The notes: a model not told the origin generated them from the sequence alone. DNA of 64,000 nucleotides from CAMAXB01 sp964476565 (GCA_964476565.1 CAYZBG010000011.1:1-64000); one strand, 5' to 3'. Shown: positions 50,671 to 59,725, counted from the first letter of the stretch. Numbers and translations: made by a program.

Positions 50671-52605
50671 TCACTCCTGGTGCCGGCTTTTGTTTCGGGC
50701 AATCCGAAGGGCGGCAAGGAGAAGAACACCAAGGGGTCCCCACGATCCTCCTCCTCCGCCGCCACCGCCGCCGGAGCTGCCTCCGGTCGGAGGCGGGGGT
50801 GCAACGGGAGGCGGGGTGGGAGCAATCGTGTACGTTGCCTCGGCGAGGGTGCCCTCTGTCGTGCCGGGCAGGTAGGCGAGGGCGCGCACGGTCGTGGTCG
50901 AGGAGACTACAAAGGGCGCCGTGTAAACCGTACCGGTGGTGGGTGTCGGCGTGCTGCCATCCAGCGTGTAACGCAGGAGGGCGCCGTTGCCGGTGGCGCT
51001 GAGGGTGACCGTCTGTGCCGTGGCGTACGTGCCGCCCGCGGGGCTGAACCGGGGCTCGGGCGTACTGCCGAGGCGCTGGGCGAGTTGCTCGAGGTAGAGG
51101 GAGCGGGGCAGCAGGCCGTCGGTGTTGCTGCCTTCGATGATGCCCGCGGCACCGGCGAAGGGACCGTTACCGGTGATGGTGCCGAAGCAGCCGATCGCGT
51201 AGTTCTGGGCGGTCGGTGGCTTTTGCACCACGAGCGTGCGGCCGGCCATGTCGCAGCGCCAAGCGACGGAGTGCGCCGCGGCCCAGCCGTGGCCGGTGCC
51301 GTAGGTGCCGCGGTTGTAGAGCCCGAGCACGATCGTCGTCTGGGGGTTGGTCGTCGTGAGGTTGTCGTAGAGGAGGCCCATGCCCCAGCGGCGGTGGCCC
51401 TCGGAGGCAGCGAGGGGGCGGTCCGCGGTGCAGTCGAGAAAAACGATGCCGGAATCGAGGCTGGTGCCGTTGGCGATGTAGGCGTGGCGGGCGTAACTCG
51501 CGAAGCAGTCGCGGAACAGGATCAGCTGGGAGCGGTAGACGTTGAAGTTGTAGCGCCGGCTGCCTTCGATCAGCGAGTGTGGCTCGAGCGCCCGCACGCG
51601 CTCGGCCGTGCCGCGGGTCGAGGCCCGGAAGTCCACGCCGGCGGCCACAAAGTGCTTCACCGTGCAGTCGCGTATCCAGCTGTTCTCGGTTTCGACGAAG
51701 ACGATGGCGTTCTGGGCGTGGGTTTCTGCCGTCGGACCGGCCGTGACGATCTCCACCTGCAGGTCCTCGATGCCCAGGTGGGTCACCATGCCGGTGCGGT
51801 CGTACTTGTACAGGTAGCTTTGGGACAGGCTCCGGTCGAGGTGGTTGAAGACCGGGGCGTCGACCGTGATCGTGTTGCCCGCGACGGCAGTGATGTAGCG
51901 GTGGAACCGGATATCGATCTCGCCCGGCCGCCAGAAGTTCTGGTCGCTGACGCCGCCGCGGTTGACCGCGTCGATCCAGGCCTGGGTGGAGGGATGCCAC
52001 AGGATGACCTCGTCGCCGACGCGGTAAAGCCCGGGTGTATCCACCTCGAAGCTACGAGATCCAACCTGGACCCGCGGGGTGGTGATCTGGCTGCGGCTGC
52101 CGGCGACCTCCGAGCGCCAACCGTCATCGTTACCACCGCCGGCGGTGATGACGTTGGCCGTGGAGGTCCCGGTGCGGCGGAGAATGGTGTTGCTGCGCGG
52201 ATCGTCCCGGTCGCCCACGCCGGCGAGGACGACGCCGCTGCGGTCGAGCCGTAGGGTGCCGGTCAGCTCGTACACCCCCGCGGAGAGAAGCAGCGTGCCG
52301 CGGTAGCCGTTGGCCTGCACTGGCAGGGCGCCCACCGCATCGATGGCCGCCTGCAGGCGGGCGGTGTTGTCTCCTGCCGTGGGCGACAGGGTCTGCACGA
52401 CCGGCACGTCGGGGAGCGGCACGCCGCCACCGAGGTACCCGGCGTGGCTGAAATCGGGAATGCGGTTGCCTTCGGTGTCCGCCGGGTAGGTCAGGCGGCC
52501 CTGGGCGTCGCGCACGACGCGGGCGGAGTCCCAGGCGGCGGCCGGAGGGACCGTGCACAGCAGGGCAAGGCAGACAGACGCAAGGCGGGCGACTAGGCAG
52601 GGCAT
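50671..52605 (-). CDS. Secreted beta-helix protein with chitobiase C-terminal-type domain
   Basis: A 644-residue exported protein. A signal peptide is cleaved near PPAAAW (about residue 24). The main body (residues 60-470) has the pectate-lyase-like beta-helix pattern: DNTARLQAAIDAVGALPV, GTLLLSAGVYELTGTLRL, GVVLAGVGDRDDPRSNTILR and repeated strand-turn units with NSWIRDCTVKHFVAAGVDFR. It is followed by a CHB_HEX_C_1-like domain (PRFSPAGGTYATAQTVTLSA ... DGSTPTPTTGTVY). The C-terminus is a Pro run, a Gly/Ser run, a hydrophobic helix GPLGVLLLAALRIA and a basic tail, resembling a GlyGly-CTERM-like sorting signal. Probable polysaccharide lyase or glycan-binding role; no catalytic residues assigned. 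Confidence 0.82.
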   Translation of the reverse strand: MPCLVARLASVCLALLCTVPPAAAWDSARVVRDAQGRLTYPADTEGNRIPDFSHAGYLGGGVPLPDVPVVQTLSPTAGDNTARLQAAIDAVGALPVQANGYRGTLLLSAGVYELTGTLRLDRSGVVLAGVGDRDDPRSNTILRRTGTSTANVITAGGGNDDGWRSEVAGSRSQITTPRVQVGSRSFEVDTPGLYRVGDEVILWHPSTQAWIDAVNRGGVSDQNFWRPGEIDIRFHRYITAVAGNTITVDAPVFNHLDRSLSQSYLYKYDRTGMVTHLGIEDLQVEIVTAGPTAETHAQNAIVFVETENSWIRDCTVKHFVAAGVDFRASTRGTAERVRALEPHSLIEGSRRYNFNVYRSQLILFRDCFASYARHAYIANGTSLDSGIVFLDCTADRPLAASEGHRRWGMGLLYDNLTTTNPQTTIVLGLYNRGTYGTGHGWAAAHSVAWRCDMAGRTLVVQKPPTAQNYAIGCFGTITGNGPFAGAAGIIEGSNTDGLLPRSLYLEQLAQRLGSTPEPRFSPAGGTYATAQTVTLSATGNGALLRYTLDGSTPTPTTGTVYTAPFVVSSTTTVRALAYLPGTTEGTLAEATYTIAPTPPPVAPPPPTGGSSGGGGGGGGGSWGPLGVLLLAALRIARNKSRHQE

Positions 52606-52698
52606 GGGGCGAGCGCGGGGTTTCGCGAGACCGGACAAGCTTTTCGCCCCGGCAACAACCCGGAAAGCGCCCGGGTGATCACATCCTTAAGCGCCGGT

Positions 52699-53178
52699 TC
52701 AGCGGCTCGCGGAGGTGGGCGCCGGGCGGACAAGCGTCTCGCGATGGCCGTGCATGCACACGGCGCAGAAGGACTCGATCTCGCGCCGGGCGACACCTTG
52801 CAGCACGAGACGGAGTTCGGCCGAGGCGGCCTCGCGTTCAAGCAGGGTGAACAGGTGTGTATCCGGCAGATCGTGACGGAAGGTATCGTCCAGAGCCTTC
52901 TCGGCGGTCTGAAAGTAGGCGAGGAGCGGATTGAGGCCGCAGGGGCAGGGCGGGGCTTCGGGGGCCGGCGCCGTGCTGGTCCGTGCGGACGGACGGCGGC
53001 GGGACGGCGCGGCGCGCAGATCCTCGAACAGGCGGTCGAGCGTCCAGTCCATCAGGTAGACGAGGGCGTCGGGGTTGGCGAGGGGGGAGGTGGCGCGCTC
53101 GGCGCGCAACAGGGTTTCCCAGCGCTGGCGCAGGGTGGGGCGGATCGTCAGCAGCGCGCGCATCAAGCCGTCTTGCAT
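52699..53178 (-). CDS. Hypothetical protein with paired cysteines
   Basis: A 159-residue protein without signal peptide or known domain. It is helical, Ala/Arg-rich, and has two cysteine pairs, PCPCG near residue 73 and ESFCAVCMHGH near 140, so a zinc site made from CPC and CAVC with the nearby histidines is conceivable. The region upstream of the chosen ATG is open for another 48 codons. It diverges from the DUF2934 gene and faces away from the cbb3 oxidase cluster. Function unknown. Confidence 0.55.
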   Translation of the reverse strand: MQDGLMRALLTIRPTLRQRWETLLRAERATSPLANPDALVYLMDWTLDRLFEDLRAAPSRRRPSARTSTAPAPEAPPCPCGLNPLLAYFQTAEKALDDTFRHDLPDTHLFTLLEREAASAELRLVLQGVARREIESFCAVCMHGHRETLVRPAPTSASR

Positions 53179-53378
53179 GTTGCCATCATGCCAGCCCGGG
53201 CCCGACGCGGCTCCGCAACGCTTGTTGAACCGTGTGCAAATCTTGGCGGTTATGGGCGGCAGGTCGCCGTCGTTTCGCCACAGGAAAACGCCGCGCGCCA
53301 AAATATGCGCAGCGGTGGCCAAGCTGCGCGGAGCAGGCTACGGGGCGTTCGGCTAGGGTGTCGCCGTCCCACACCGCC

Positions 53379-53597
53379 ATGAACGACACCCTCCACATCG
53401 AACCGACTGAGGAGCAGATCCAGAAGGAGGCATACTACCTCTGGCACGCGGACGGATGTCCGTCCGGCCGCGATCTGGACTACTGGCTGGCTGCCAAGGA
53501 ACTGCTCCGCCACCGGCACGCCCGTCCGACGGGTGCCAAGCGTCGCCGGGCCAGGGCCGACGCCGTCGCCGTTCCGATCGAACCCCGCGTTTCCTAA
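53379..53597 (+). CDS. DUF2934-domain protein
   Basis: A 72-residue protein with the DUF2934 signature: PTEEQIQKEAYYLWHADGCP followed by SGRDLDYWLAAKELL, matching the family pattern IxxxAYxxxxxxGxPxGxxxxxWxxAExxL. A basic, Arg/Ala-rich tail follows. DUF2934 proteins are common in alpha-proteobacteria and Verrucomicrobia; their function is unknown. It precedes the HPF/RaiA gene by 16 bases and may be the first gene of that transcript. Confidence 0.85.
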   Translation: MNDTLHIEPTEEQIQKEAYYLWHADGCPSGRDLDYWLAAKELLRHRHARPTGAKRRRARADAVAVPIEPRVS

Positions 53598-53613
53598 CCC
53601 TCGTCACCTCCCC

Positions 53614-53976
53614 ATGTCGAACGAACCTGTCTTGCTTCACACCGAAGGTTTCACTGCCCGCGACGGCCTCGTCGCGCTGGCCCGCCGCAAAGCCGGCAAG
53701 CTGCTGCGTCACGACGACCGCCTTGTCCGCATCCGCCTCACCTTGGTGCGAGAGACGCCGCGTCATGGGGCGGAGGCGTTTGCCGCGACCGCCATTCTCG
53801 AGCGCGCCGGCCGCGATGCCATCGCCCATGCCGCCGGCGATTCACCAGAGGCGGCGGTGCACGCGATTGTCGACAAGCTGGAGCGCATGATCACCGCGCG
53901 CACCGGTGCGCGGCGGCGCGCCGTGCAGCACCCGCATCCGATCGAGCTGGCCGTGGCGTTGCCCAAGGCCGGCTGA
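53614..53976 (+). CDS. HPF/RaiA-family ribosome-associated protein
   Basis: A 120-residue protein of the sigma-54-modulation/ribosomal subunit interface family. The pattern is a beta-alpha-beta-beta-beta-alpha fold: a first helix DGLVALARRKAGKLLRHDD, strands with VRIRLTLVRE, and a final helix DSPEAAVHAIVDKLERMI. These proteins bind the 30S subunit and promote hibernation or stabilise idle ribosomes. No long C-terminal dimerisation domain is present, so it is a short form. It leads into the cbb3 oxidase genes, a placement suggesting expression under low oxygen or energy stress. Confidence 0.8.
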   Translation: MSNEPVLLHTEGFTARDGLVALARRKAGKLLRHDDRLVRIRLTLVRETPRHGAEAFAATAILERAGRDAIAHAAGDSPEAAVHAIVDKLERMITARTGARRRAVQHPHPIELAVALPKAG

Positions 53977-54025
53977 GTTCGCCCGGTTCCGTTCACCTCC
54001 CGTCTCCCCCTCAACCCTCCCTGTC

Positions 54026-54289
54026 ATGGCCGTCATTCCTCTCACCCTCGTGATCAGCCTGTGCCTGGTCTTCACCTTCGTGGTCTTCTTCCTCCTCGAG
54101 CACTCGCGCCAACGTTACAGCAGCGCGGAAAGCCAGGCGATCCTGCCGCTGGCGGAGGAGACGCCGCGGCTGGCGACGGCCGACGCCGTCCGCTCACCCG
54201 CCCGCGACCGTGCCGCCGGTGCCGCGTGCGGATGCAGCCGGGGCGAGCGCCCCGCCTGTGCGGACTGCCTCTCTCATCGCGCCCGTTGA
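54026..54289 (+). CDS. CcoS-like small membrane protein of the cbb3 cluster
   Basis: An 87-residue protein with a single N-terminal helix (IPLTLVISLCLVFTFVVFFL) directly followed by basic residues and LPLAEETP. This topology matches CcoS-type cbb3 maturation proteins, but the CcoS signature is not strictly conserved. The C-terminus is Cys-rich (CGCSRGERPACADC), which is unusual for CcoS and could bind copper or zinc. It sits directly before the fused oxidase gene with a 26-base gap. Assignment as CcoS is tentative; a novel cbb3 accessory protein is the alternative. Confidence 0.6.
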   Translation: MAVIPLTLVISLCLVFTFVVFFLLEHSRQRYSSAESQAILPLAEETPRLATADAVRSPARDRAAGAACGCSRGERPACADCLSHRAR

Positions 54290-54315
54290 GCGCGCCACGC
54301 AAGCCACCTCCGATT

Positions 54316-56628
54316 ATGTCCGACCGTTCCGTCGTCATCGAATACAACGACAAGATCGTCCGCCAGTTCATGCTCGCCTCCGTCATCTGGGGTGCGGTGG
54401 GCATGCTGGTGGGCGTCCTGATCGCCACGCAGCTCAATTTTTGGCGGGCGAACTTCGACCTGCCGTGGCTGACCTTCGGGCGCCTGCGTCCGCTGCACAC
54501 CAACGCCGTCATCTTCGCCCTCGTGGGCAACATGATGTTCGCCGGGGTGTACTACTCGACGCAGCGCCTGGTGAAGGCGAGACTCGCGAGCGACTTCCTG
54601 TCCGCCCTGCATTTCTGGGGTTGGCAGGCGATCATCGTCGCCGCCGCCATCACCCTGCCGCTCGGCTTCACCCGGGGTAAGGAGTACGCCGAGCTGATCT
54701 GGCCGATCAACATCGCCGTGGCGGTCATCTGGGTGGTGTTTGGCGTCAACTTCTTCTGGACGCTCGCCCGCCGCCAGGAGCGCAGCCTCTACGTGGCGAT
54801 CTGGTTCTACATCGCGACGATCATCACCGTGGCGATGCTCTACATCGTCAACCACCTCTCGATCCCGACGTCGTGGGTGCACAGCTACCCGGTCTTCGCC
54901 GGCGCGCAGGACGGCCTCGTCCAGTGGTGGTACGGGCACAACGCCGTGGCGTTCTTCCTCACCACGCCGATCCTCGGCATCATGTACTACTTCCTGCCGA
55001 AGGCGGCGGAAAGTCCGGTGTACAGCTACCGGCTGTCGGTGATCCATTTCTGGTCGCTCGTCTTCGTCTACATCTGGGCCGGCCCGCACCACCTGCTGAA
55101 CACGGCGCTGCCGAACTGGCTGCAGATGCTGGGCATGACCTTCTCGCTCATGCTCTGGGCGCCTTCCTGGGGCGGCATGCTCAACGGCCTGCTCACGCTG
55201 CGCGGTGCCTGGAACAAGCTGCGCACCGATCCGGTGCTCAAATTCTTCGCCGCGGGCGTGACCTTCTACGGCATGGCCACGTTCGAGGGACCGCTGCTCT
55301 CGATCAAGTCGGTCAACGCGCTCGGGCACTACACCGACTGGATCATCGGACACGTGCACGCGGGCGCCCTCGGCTGGAACGGTTTCATGGCCGCGGGCAT
55401 GTTCTACTGGCTGGCGCCGCGCCTTTGGAACAAGCCGCTGCATTCGCAGAGCCTGGCCAACCTGCACTTCTGGCTCGGGACCGTCGGCATCCTGCTCTAC
55501 GTCGCCGCGATGTGGACCTCCGGCATCACCCAGGGTCTGATGCTTAGCGCCACGACCGACAATGGCACGGTGCTGGCGTATCCGAACTTCCTCGACACGC
55601 TCAACGCGATCCGGCCGCTCATGCTCATGCGCGTGATCGGCGGCGGGCTCTACCTCGTGGGCTGGCTGATCATGGCGTGGAATCTCTATTGCACGATCCG
55701 CGGCGCCCAGGCCGTCAACGGCACCGCCCGCGTCTTCGTCGAGGACAAGCCGGCACACGAGGCGCCGGTCGGCGCGCTCGCGACCTTTCTCAATCCGCCG
55801 GTTGTCTTCTCCGCCCTCGGCACGCTCTTCGCCTGTGTCTGGCTCTTCGGCCAGGATGCGGTGCAGCTCGCCGGTCTGATCGGCACCGCCCTCTGCGTCA
55901 TCGTGGCGTGGGTGCACTTCGAGTCGCGCGGCCGCCAGTGGGCCTCGTGGTACGACCGCCTGCTGGTCAGCGCGGCGCCGTTCACCGTCCTGACCTTCAT
56001 CGCCGTCGCCGCCGGCGGGGTGATCCAGATTGTCCCGACCGTGTTGGTGAACAAGGCGGTCAACGTCGAAGACCGGCTCCAGGTGCCGTACACGCCGCTG
56101 GAGCTGGCTGGACGCGACCTCTACGTCAGCGAGGGGTGCTACAACTGCCATTCGCAGATGATCCGCACGCTGGTGCCCGACGTCCTGCGCTACGGCGAGT
56201 ATTCGCGCCTCGGCGAATCGATCTATGACCATCCCTACCAGTGGGGCTCGCGCCGTGCCGGTCCGGACCTCGCCCGGGTGGGTGGCAAGTATCCCAATAT
56301 CTGGCACTATCGCCACATGGAGGACCCGCGCGCGATTTCCGCCGGTTCCAACATGCCGGCCTATCCCTGGATGGTGACCGATGCGGCTGACCTCGCCGCC
56401 CTGCCGGCGAAGATCCGCGTGCAGCGCACCCTCGGTGTGCCGTATCCGGAATGGACCGACGAGGAGATCGTCGCCTCCGCGGAAGCGCAGGGACGCGAGA
56501 TCGCCGCCGACCTCCGCAACGCCGGCGCCTACGTGGCCCATGACCGCGAGATCGTGGCCTTGATCGCCTACCTCCAGAAGCTCGGCAAATCCGAGCCCGT
56601 GACGACGCAGGCTGCGTCGGCCCGCTGA
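54316..56628 (+). CDS. ccoNO: cbb3-type cytochrome c oxidase, fused CcoN-CcoO subunit
   Basis: A 770-residue fusion of the catalytic haem-copper subunit and the monohaem cytochrome c subunit. Residues 1-490 form the CcoN part: about twelve helices with LHTNAVIFALVGNMMFAGVYY (low-spin haem region), YGHNAVAFFLTTPILGIMYYF, AGPHHLLNTALPNWLQMLGM and GHVHAGALGWNGFMAAGMFYW. After a short linker region with two helices, the CcoO part (from about residue 565) carries the haem c site CYNCHS at about residue 608 and MIRTLVPDVLRYGEYSR. Such fusions are known in Verrucomicrobia and Bacteroidetes. It reduces oxygen with high affinity and pumps protons. Confidence 0.95.
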   Translation: MSDRSVVIEYNDKIVRQFMLASVIWGAVGMLVGVLIATQLNFWRANFDLPWLTFGRLRPLHTNAVIFALVGNMMFAGVYYSTQRLVKARLASDFLSALHFWGWQAIIVAAAITLPLGFTRGKEYAELIWPINIAVAVIWVVFGVNFFWTLARRQERSLYVAIWFYIATIITVAMLYIVNHLSIPTSWVHSYPVFAGAQDGLVQWWYGHNAVAFFLTTPILGIMYYFLPKAAESPVYSYRLSVIHFWSLVFVYIWAGPHHLLNTALPNWLQMLGMTFSLMLWAPSWGGMLNGLLTLRGAWNKLRTDPVLKFFAAGVTFYGMATFEGPLLSIKSVNALGHYTDWIIGHVHAGALGWNGFMAAGMFYWLAPRLWNKPLHSQSLANLHFWLGTVGILLYVAAMWTSGITQGLMLSATTDNGTVLAYPNFLDTLNAIRPLMLMRVIGGGLYLVGWLIMAWNLYCTIRGAQAVNGTARVFVEDKPAHEAPVGALATFLNPPVVFSALGTLFACVWLFGQDAVQLAGLIGTALCVIVAWVHFESRGRQWASWYDRLLVSAAPFTVLTFIAVAAGGVIQIVPTVLVNKAVNVEDRLQVPYTPLELAGRDLYVSEGCYNCHSQMIRTLVPDVLRYGEYSRLGESIYDHPYQWGSRRAGPDLARVGGKYPNIWHYRHMEDPRAISAGSNMPAYPWMVTDAADLAALPAKIRVQRTLGVPYPEWTDEEIVASAEAQGREIAADLRNAGAYVAHDREIVALIAYLQKLGKSEPVTTQAASAR

Positions 56629-56648
56629 ACCGCCCTCCGCTTCCCACC

Positions 56649-56828
56649 ATGTTCCGTCGACTCATCCTCGAACACTGGACCGGCATTTTCACGCTGGCCG
56701 CGTTTGTCACCGCGCTCACGGTCTACCTCACCGTGTGCCTGCGCGCGCTGCGCATGCGGCGCAGCCAGATCGATCACTTCGCGGCCCTGCCGCTCCAGGA
56801 CGAAACGGAGGACCGTCGCCATGACTGA
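56649..56828 (+). CDS. ccoQ: CcoQ-like small subunit of cbb3 oxidase
   Basis: A 59-residue protein translated from ATG 56649 to a TGA at 56826-56828. One membrane helix (GIFTLAAFVTALTVYLTVCL) is followed by the basic stretch RALRMRRSQIDHFAALPLQD, the usual CcoQ design. Its end overlaps the ccoP start by eight bases, so translation is coupled. CcoQ stabilises the interaction of CcoP with the core complex. Confidence 0.85.
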   Translation: MFRRLILEHWTGIFTLAAFVTALTVYLTVCLRALRMRRSQIDHFAALPLQDETEDRRHD

Positions 56829-57393
56829 TCCGCGTGACCTCAAGGAGCCGGCCGAAGATTCCTTCCGGCCGCACGTGTACGACGGCATCCAGGAGTACAA
56901 CAAGCGGCTGCCCAACTGGTGGCTGCTCACGTTCTACGGCAGCATCGTCTTCGCGATCGTCTATTGGTTCTACTTTGCGCAATCCGGTCTGCCGGTGCCC
57001 GATGGCAAGCGGGTCGATCTCGCGATGGCGAAGATCGAGGCCGCGAAGCTCGAAGGGAACCCGGTCACGGACGACGCCAGCCTCTGGGCGATGAGCCGCA
57101 ACGCCGTCATGGTCGACGCCGGCCGGGTCACCTACAAGGCGACCTGTGCGAGCTGTCACGGCGAGACGCTGGCCGGCGCGATCGGCCCCAGCCTCGTCGA
57201 TGCCACCTGGGTGCATGGTGGCAATCCGCTCGCGGTGAAGACGGTCATCGAGCAGGGCGTGCTCGTCAAAGGCATGCCGGCCTGGGGACCGGTCCTGGGG
57301 GCCCGCAAGGTGACGGAAGTCGTGGCCTTCGTGCTCAGCCACCATACGCCGCCAGCGGTCGCGAGTGCGGGCGCGGGCGCCGCCGCTCCGTGA
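56821..57393 (+). CDS. ccoP: cbb3 oxidase subunit CcoP, single-haem form
   Basis: A 190-residue CcoP-like protein. The N-terminal domain has the family pattern FRPHVYDGIQEYNKRLPNWW followed by one helix (LLTFYGSIVFAIVYWFYF). A single cytochrome c domain carries CASCH near residue 110 and a distal methionine in KGMPAWGPVLGA. Canonical proteobacterial CcoP has two haem c domains and about 300 residues; this one has lost, or never had, the second. Electrons must therefore reach CcoO through one haem. Ends in an Ala-rich tail. Confidence 0.9.
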   Translation: MTDPRDLKEPAEDSFRPHVYDGIQEYNKRLPNWWLLTFYGSIVFAIVYWFYFAQSGLPVPDGKRVDLAMAKIEAAKLEGNPVTDDASLWAMSRNAVMVDAGRVTYKATCASCHGETLAGAIGPSLVDATWVHGGNPLAVKTVIEQGVLVKGMPAWGPVLGARKVTEVVAFVLSHHTPPAVASAGAGAAAP

Positions 57394-57394
57394 A

Positions 57395-58870
57395 ATGTCG
57401 CCGTCGATCAAGCCGCCCCGTCCGTCGCTCGATGCCGTCACCACCATCCGTGAAGACGGTTCGCGGCTCTTCCTGCATCCGGCCGATGCGCGAGGCGCCT
57501 TCACGCGCTGGCGCCGGGCGACGGGCTGGCTGCTGATCGCCATCTACCTGTCGCTGCCTTGGATTCCGGTCGGCGGCCATCCGGCGGTGTTCCTCGACGT
57601 GGCGCACCGGCGGTTCCACCTCTTCGGAGGCACGCTCGCGTTTCAGGACATCTGGCTGCTCTTCTTCCTCATCAGCGGACTTGGCTTTGCCCTGTTTTTC
57701 ATCACGGCGCTGCTGGGCCGGGTGTGGTGCGGGTGGGCCTGTCCCCAGACGGTCTTTCTCGACCACGTGTATCGGCGGATCGAGCGCTGGATCGAAGGCG
57801 ACGCCACGGCGCGGCGGGCCCTCGACACCGCGCCCTGGACCGCGCGCAAGGTGATCCGCCGCGGCGCGAAGCAGGTCCTCTTTGTGGTCGTCTCGGCCGT
57901 GATCGCGCACCTGTTCATCGCCTACTTCGTATCGATCCCGGAACTCTGGGCGATGATGCACGACGCCCCGGGCCGGCACTGGAGCGCGTTCGTTTTCGTC
58001 TTCGCCTTCACCGCCGTACTCTACTTCAACTTCGCCTGGTTCCGGGAGCAGCTTTGCATCGTGATCTGTCCGTACGGGCGCCTGCAGTCGGTGCTGATCG
58101 ACGACCATTCGCTCGTGATCGGCTACGATGCGGGACGGGGCGAACCGCGCGGACCCCGACCGGCGGGACTCAACATCGACGCACGGGGCCAGCCCCTGGG
58201 TGACTGTGTGGCCTGCAACCGCTGTGTGCAGGTTTGCCCGACCGGCATCGATATCCGGCAGGGGCTGCAGATCGAGTGCATCGGCTGCGCGGCCTGCATC
58301 GACGCCTGCGACGAGGTCATGACCAAGGTGAAGAAGCCCACCGGTCTGATCCGCTACGACTCGCTCGAAGGCCTCGCCGGCCGGATCACCCGCTGGCTGC
58401 GCCCGCGCACCCTGGTCTACGCCGCCCTGCTCCTCGTCGGCGCCGGTGTCGCCACGTGGGCGCTGTCGACGGTGCGTCCGGCCAATGCCGGCGTCACCCG
58501 CATGGCCGGGGCGCCGTACTTCGTCGACGACGACCATGTGCGCAATCAGTTCCTCGTGCGCCTGGTGAACAAGCGCGATGAGGCGGTGCGGTTCACCGTG
58601 GCCCTGCCGGATGCGCCGGCGGCCTTGGTGCGTACGGGATTCGAGCAGCCGGTGGAGGTGCCGGGCCTCGGCGAGATCGTCACGCCGCTGGTGGTACGCT
58701 TGCCGCGGTCCGCCTACGATGGCCGGTTTGCGCTGCGGGTGGTGGTGGCGGATGAGGCGGCAACGTTCCAGCTGGAGCGTACGATTGAGTTTGTCGGTCC
58801 CGATCCCGCCTTGCTGCGGGCCGAAGAGCGCGAACGCGCCGACCAGGAGGTCCATGAAACCGCGAAATGA
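57395..58870 (+). CDS. ccoG: Cytochrome c oxidase accessory protein CcoG
   Basis: A 491-residue membrane ferredoxin of the FixG/RdxA family. About five helices are readable, with WCGWACPQTVFLDHVYRRIE between them, followed by two 4Fe-4S clusters in CVACNRCVQVCPTGIDIR and CIGCAACIDACDEVM (about residues 271-310). The C-terminal third is an Ig-like domain (VRNQFLVRLVNKRDEAVRF). CcoG is thought to reduce copper during cbb3 assembly. Its stop comes after the start of the next small gene. Confidence 0.93.
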   Translation: MSPSIKPPRPSLDAVTTIREDGSRLFLHPADARGAFTRWRRATGWLLIAIYLSLPWIPVGGHPAVFLDVAHRRFHLFGGTLAFQDIWLLFFLISGLGFALFFITALLGRVWCGWACPQTVFLDHVYRRIERWIEGDATARRALDTAPWTARKVIRRGAKQVLFVVVSAVIAHLFIAYFVSIPELWAMMHDAPGRHWSAFVFVFAFTAVLYFNFAWFREQLCIVICPYGRLQSVLIDDHSLVIGYDAGRGEPRGPRPAGLNIDARGQPLGDCVACNRCVQVCPTGIDIRQGLQIECIGCAACIDACDEVMTKVKKPTGLIRYDSLEGLAGRITRWLRPRTLVYAALLLVGAGVATWALSTVRPANAGVTRMAGAPYFVDDDHVRNQFLVRLVNKRDEAVRFTVALPDAPAALVRTGFEQPVEVPGLGEIVTPLVVRLPRSAYDGRFALRVVVADEAATFQLERTIEFVGPDPALLRAEERERADQEVHETAK

Positions 58871-59015
58871 TCTTTCCCTCTGGGTGGGCGTCGGGGCGGC
58901 CTTCGCCCTGCTGCTGGCCTCCTGGATCATCCTGTTCGGTCTTGCGGCCGATCACCCGGTGCAATCCGTGCCGCTGGCGCCCGCGGCCGTGTCGGCCCAG
59001 CCGGACCGGCCCTGA
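58854..59015 (+). CDS. Small single-helix membrane protein in the cbb3 cluster
   Basis: A 53-residue protein with a hydrophobic helix (LWVGVGAAFALLLASWIILF) and a short Pro/Ala tail. Its start overlaps the 3' end of ccoG by 17 bases, which supports translation. At this position other clusters encode CcoH/FixH, which is about three times longer; this may be a reduced CcoH, or an unrelated accessory peptide. No further motif is visible. Confidence 0.6.
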   Translation: MKPRNDLSLWVGVGAAFALLLASWIILFGLAADHPVQSVPLAPAAVSAQPDRP

Positions 59016-59027
59016 ACCCTTTCCGCC

Positions 59028-59723
59028 ATGGAATTCGCCTCCCTGCAATCGCCCGCGGCGGCCCTGATGGCCGGACTGGTCACCAGCCTGCACTGCGCCG
59101 GCATGTGCGGTCCGCTGGCCTGCATGCTCTCGCCCGGCCGGGGCGAGCGGGTCGATGCGCAGACCGTGCATACTATCTATCACCTGTCGCGGCTGCTCGG
59201 ATACGCCGCGCTGGGCGCGCTTGCGGGCGGGATCGGTCGCATGCCCCTCGGCCTGCTCGGCGGCGAGGCCGGGAAGTACCTGCCGTGGGTGCTGGTGCTC
59301 TTCTTCGTGGTGGTCGCCGCGCGCCTCGACCAGCGCCTGCCGCGCCTCGCCTGGCTGGGGCGGATCCAAGTACGCCTGCAAGGCTGGCTGCGCGGTCGCT
59401 CGCGGGTGCGGGTGGCGGCAGTGATGGGGGCGGCGACGCCGCTGTTGCCCTGCGGTCCGCTGTATTTCCTCGTCGCCCTCGCGGCGCTCTCAGGATCCGC
59501 CCTGCGTGGCGTGGAGTTCATGCTCGCTTTCGGGCTCGGCACCGTGCCGGTGCTCTGGCTGGTCCAGGCCAATGCGAGCTGGGTGCGCGGCCGCCTCACG
59601 CCAACCGGCCTGCGCCGGACCCAGGCGACGCTGGCGCTCGTGACCGCCGCCGTGCTCACCTGGCGGCTGCGCGGCACGCTCGGGTTCGAAGGCCCTGACG
59701 CCAGCACCTTCCTCTGCTTCTGA
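59028..59723 (+). CDS. TauE/SafE-family membrane protein of the cbb3 cluster
   Basis: A 231-residue protein with about six helices. The N-terminus LMAGLVTSLHCAGMCGPLACML carries a cysteine-containing CAGMCGP motif, and TPLLPCGPLYF appears in the second half; both are typical of the SafE/DsbD-like membrane proteins that are regularly found next to ccoI. Such proteins are suggested to move copper or reducing equivalents during cbb3 maturation. Twelve bases separate it from the small membrane protein gene and two from ccoI. Confidence 0.85.
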   Translation: MEFASLQSPAAALMAGLVTSLHCAGMCGPLACMLSPGRGERVDAQTVHTIYHLSRLLGYAALGALAGGIGRMPLGLLGGEAGKYLPWVLVLFFVVVAARLDQRLPRLAWLGRIQVRLQGWLRGRSRVRVAAVMGAATPLLPCGPLYFLVALAALSGSALRGVEFMLAFGLGTVPVLWLVQANASWVRGRLTPTGLRRTQATLALVTAAVLTWRLRGTLGFEGPDASTFLCF

Positions 59724-59725
59724 CC

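Noticed and set aside
54274..56541. A 755-codon antisense frame over ccoNO
   Set aside because: Composition dominated by Arg, His, Glu and Val typical of antisense high-GC frames; the sense strand encodes an unmistakable oxidase.
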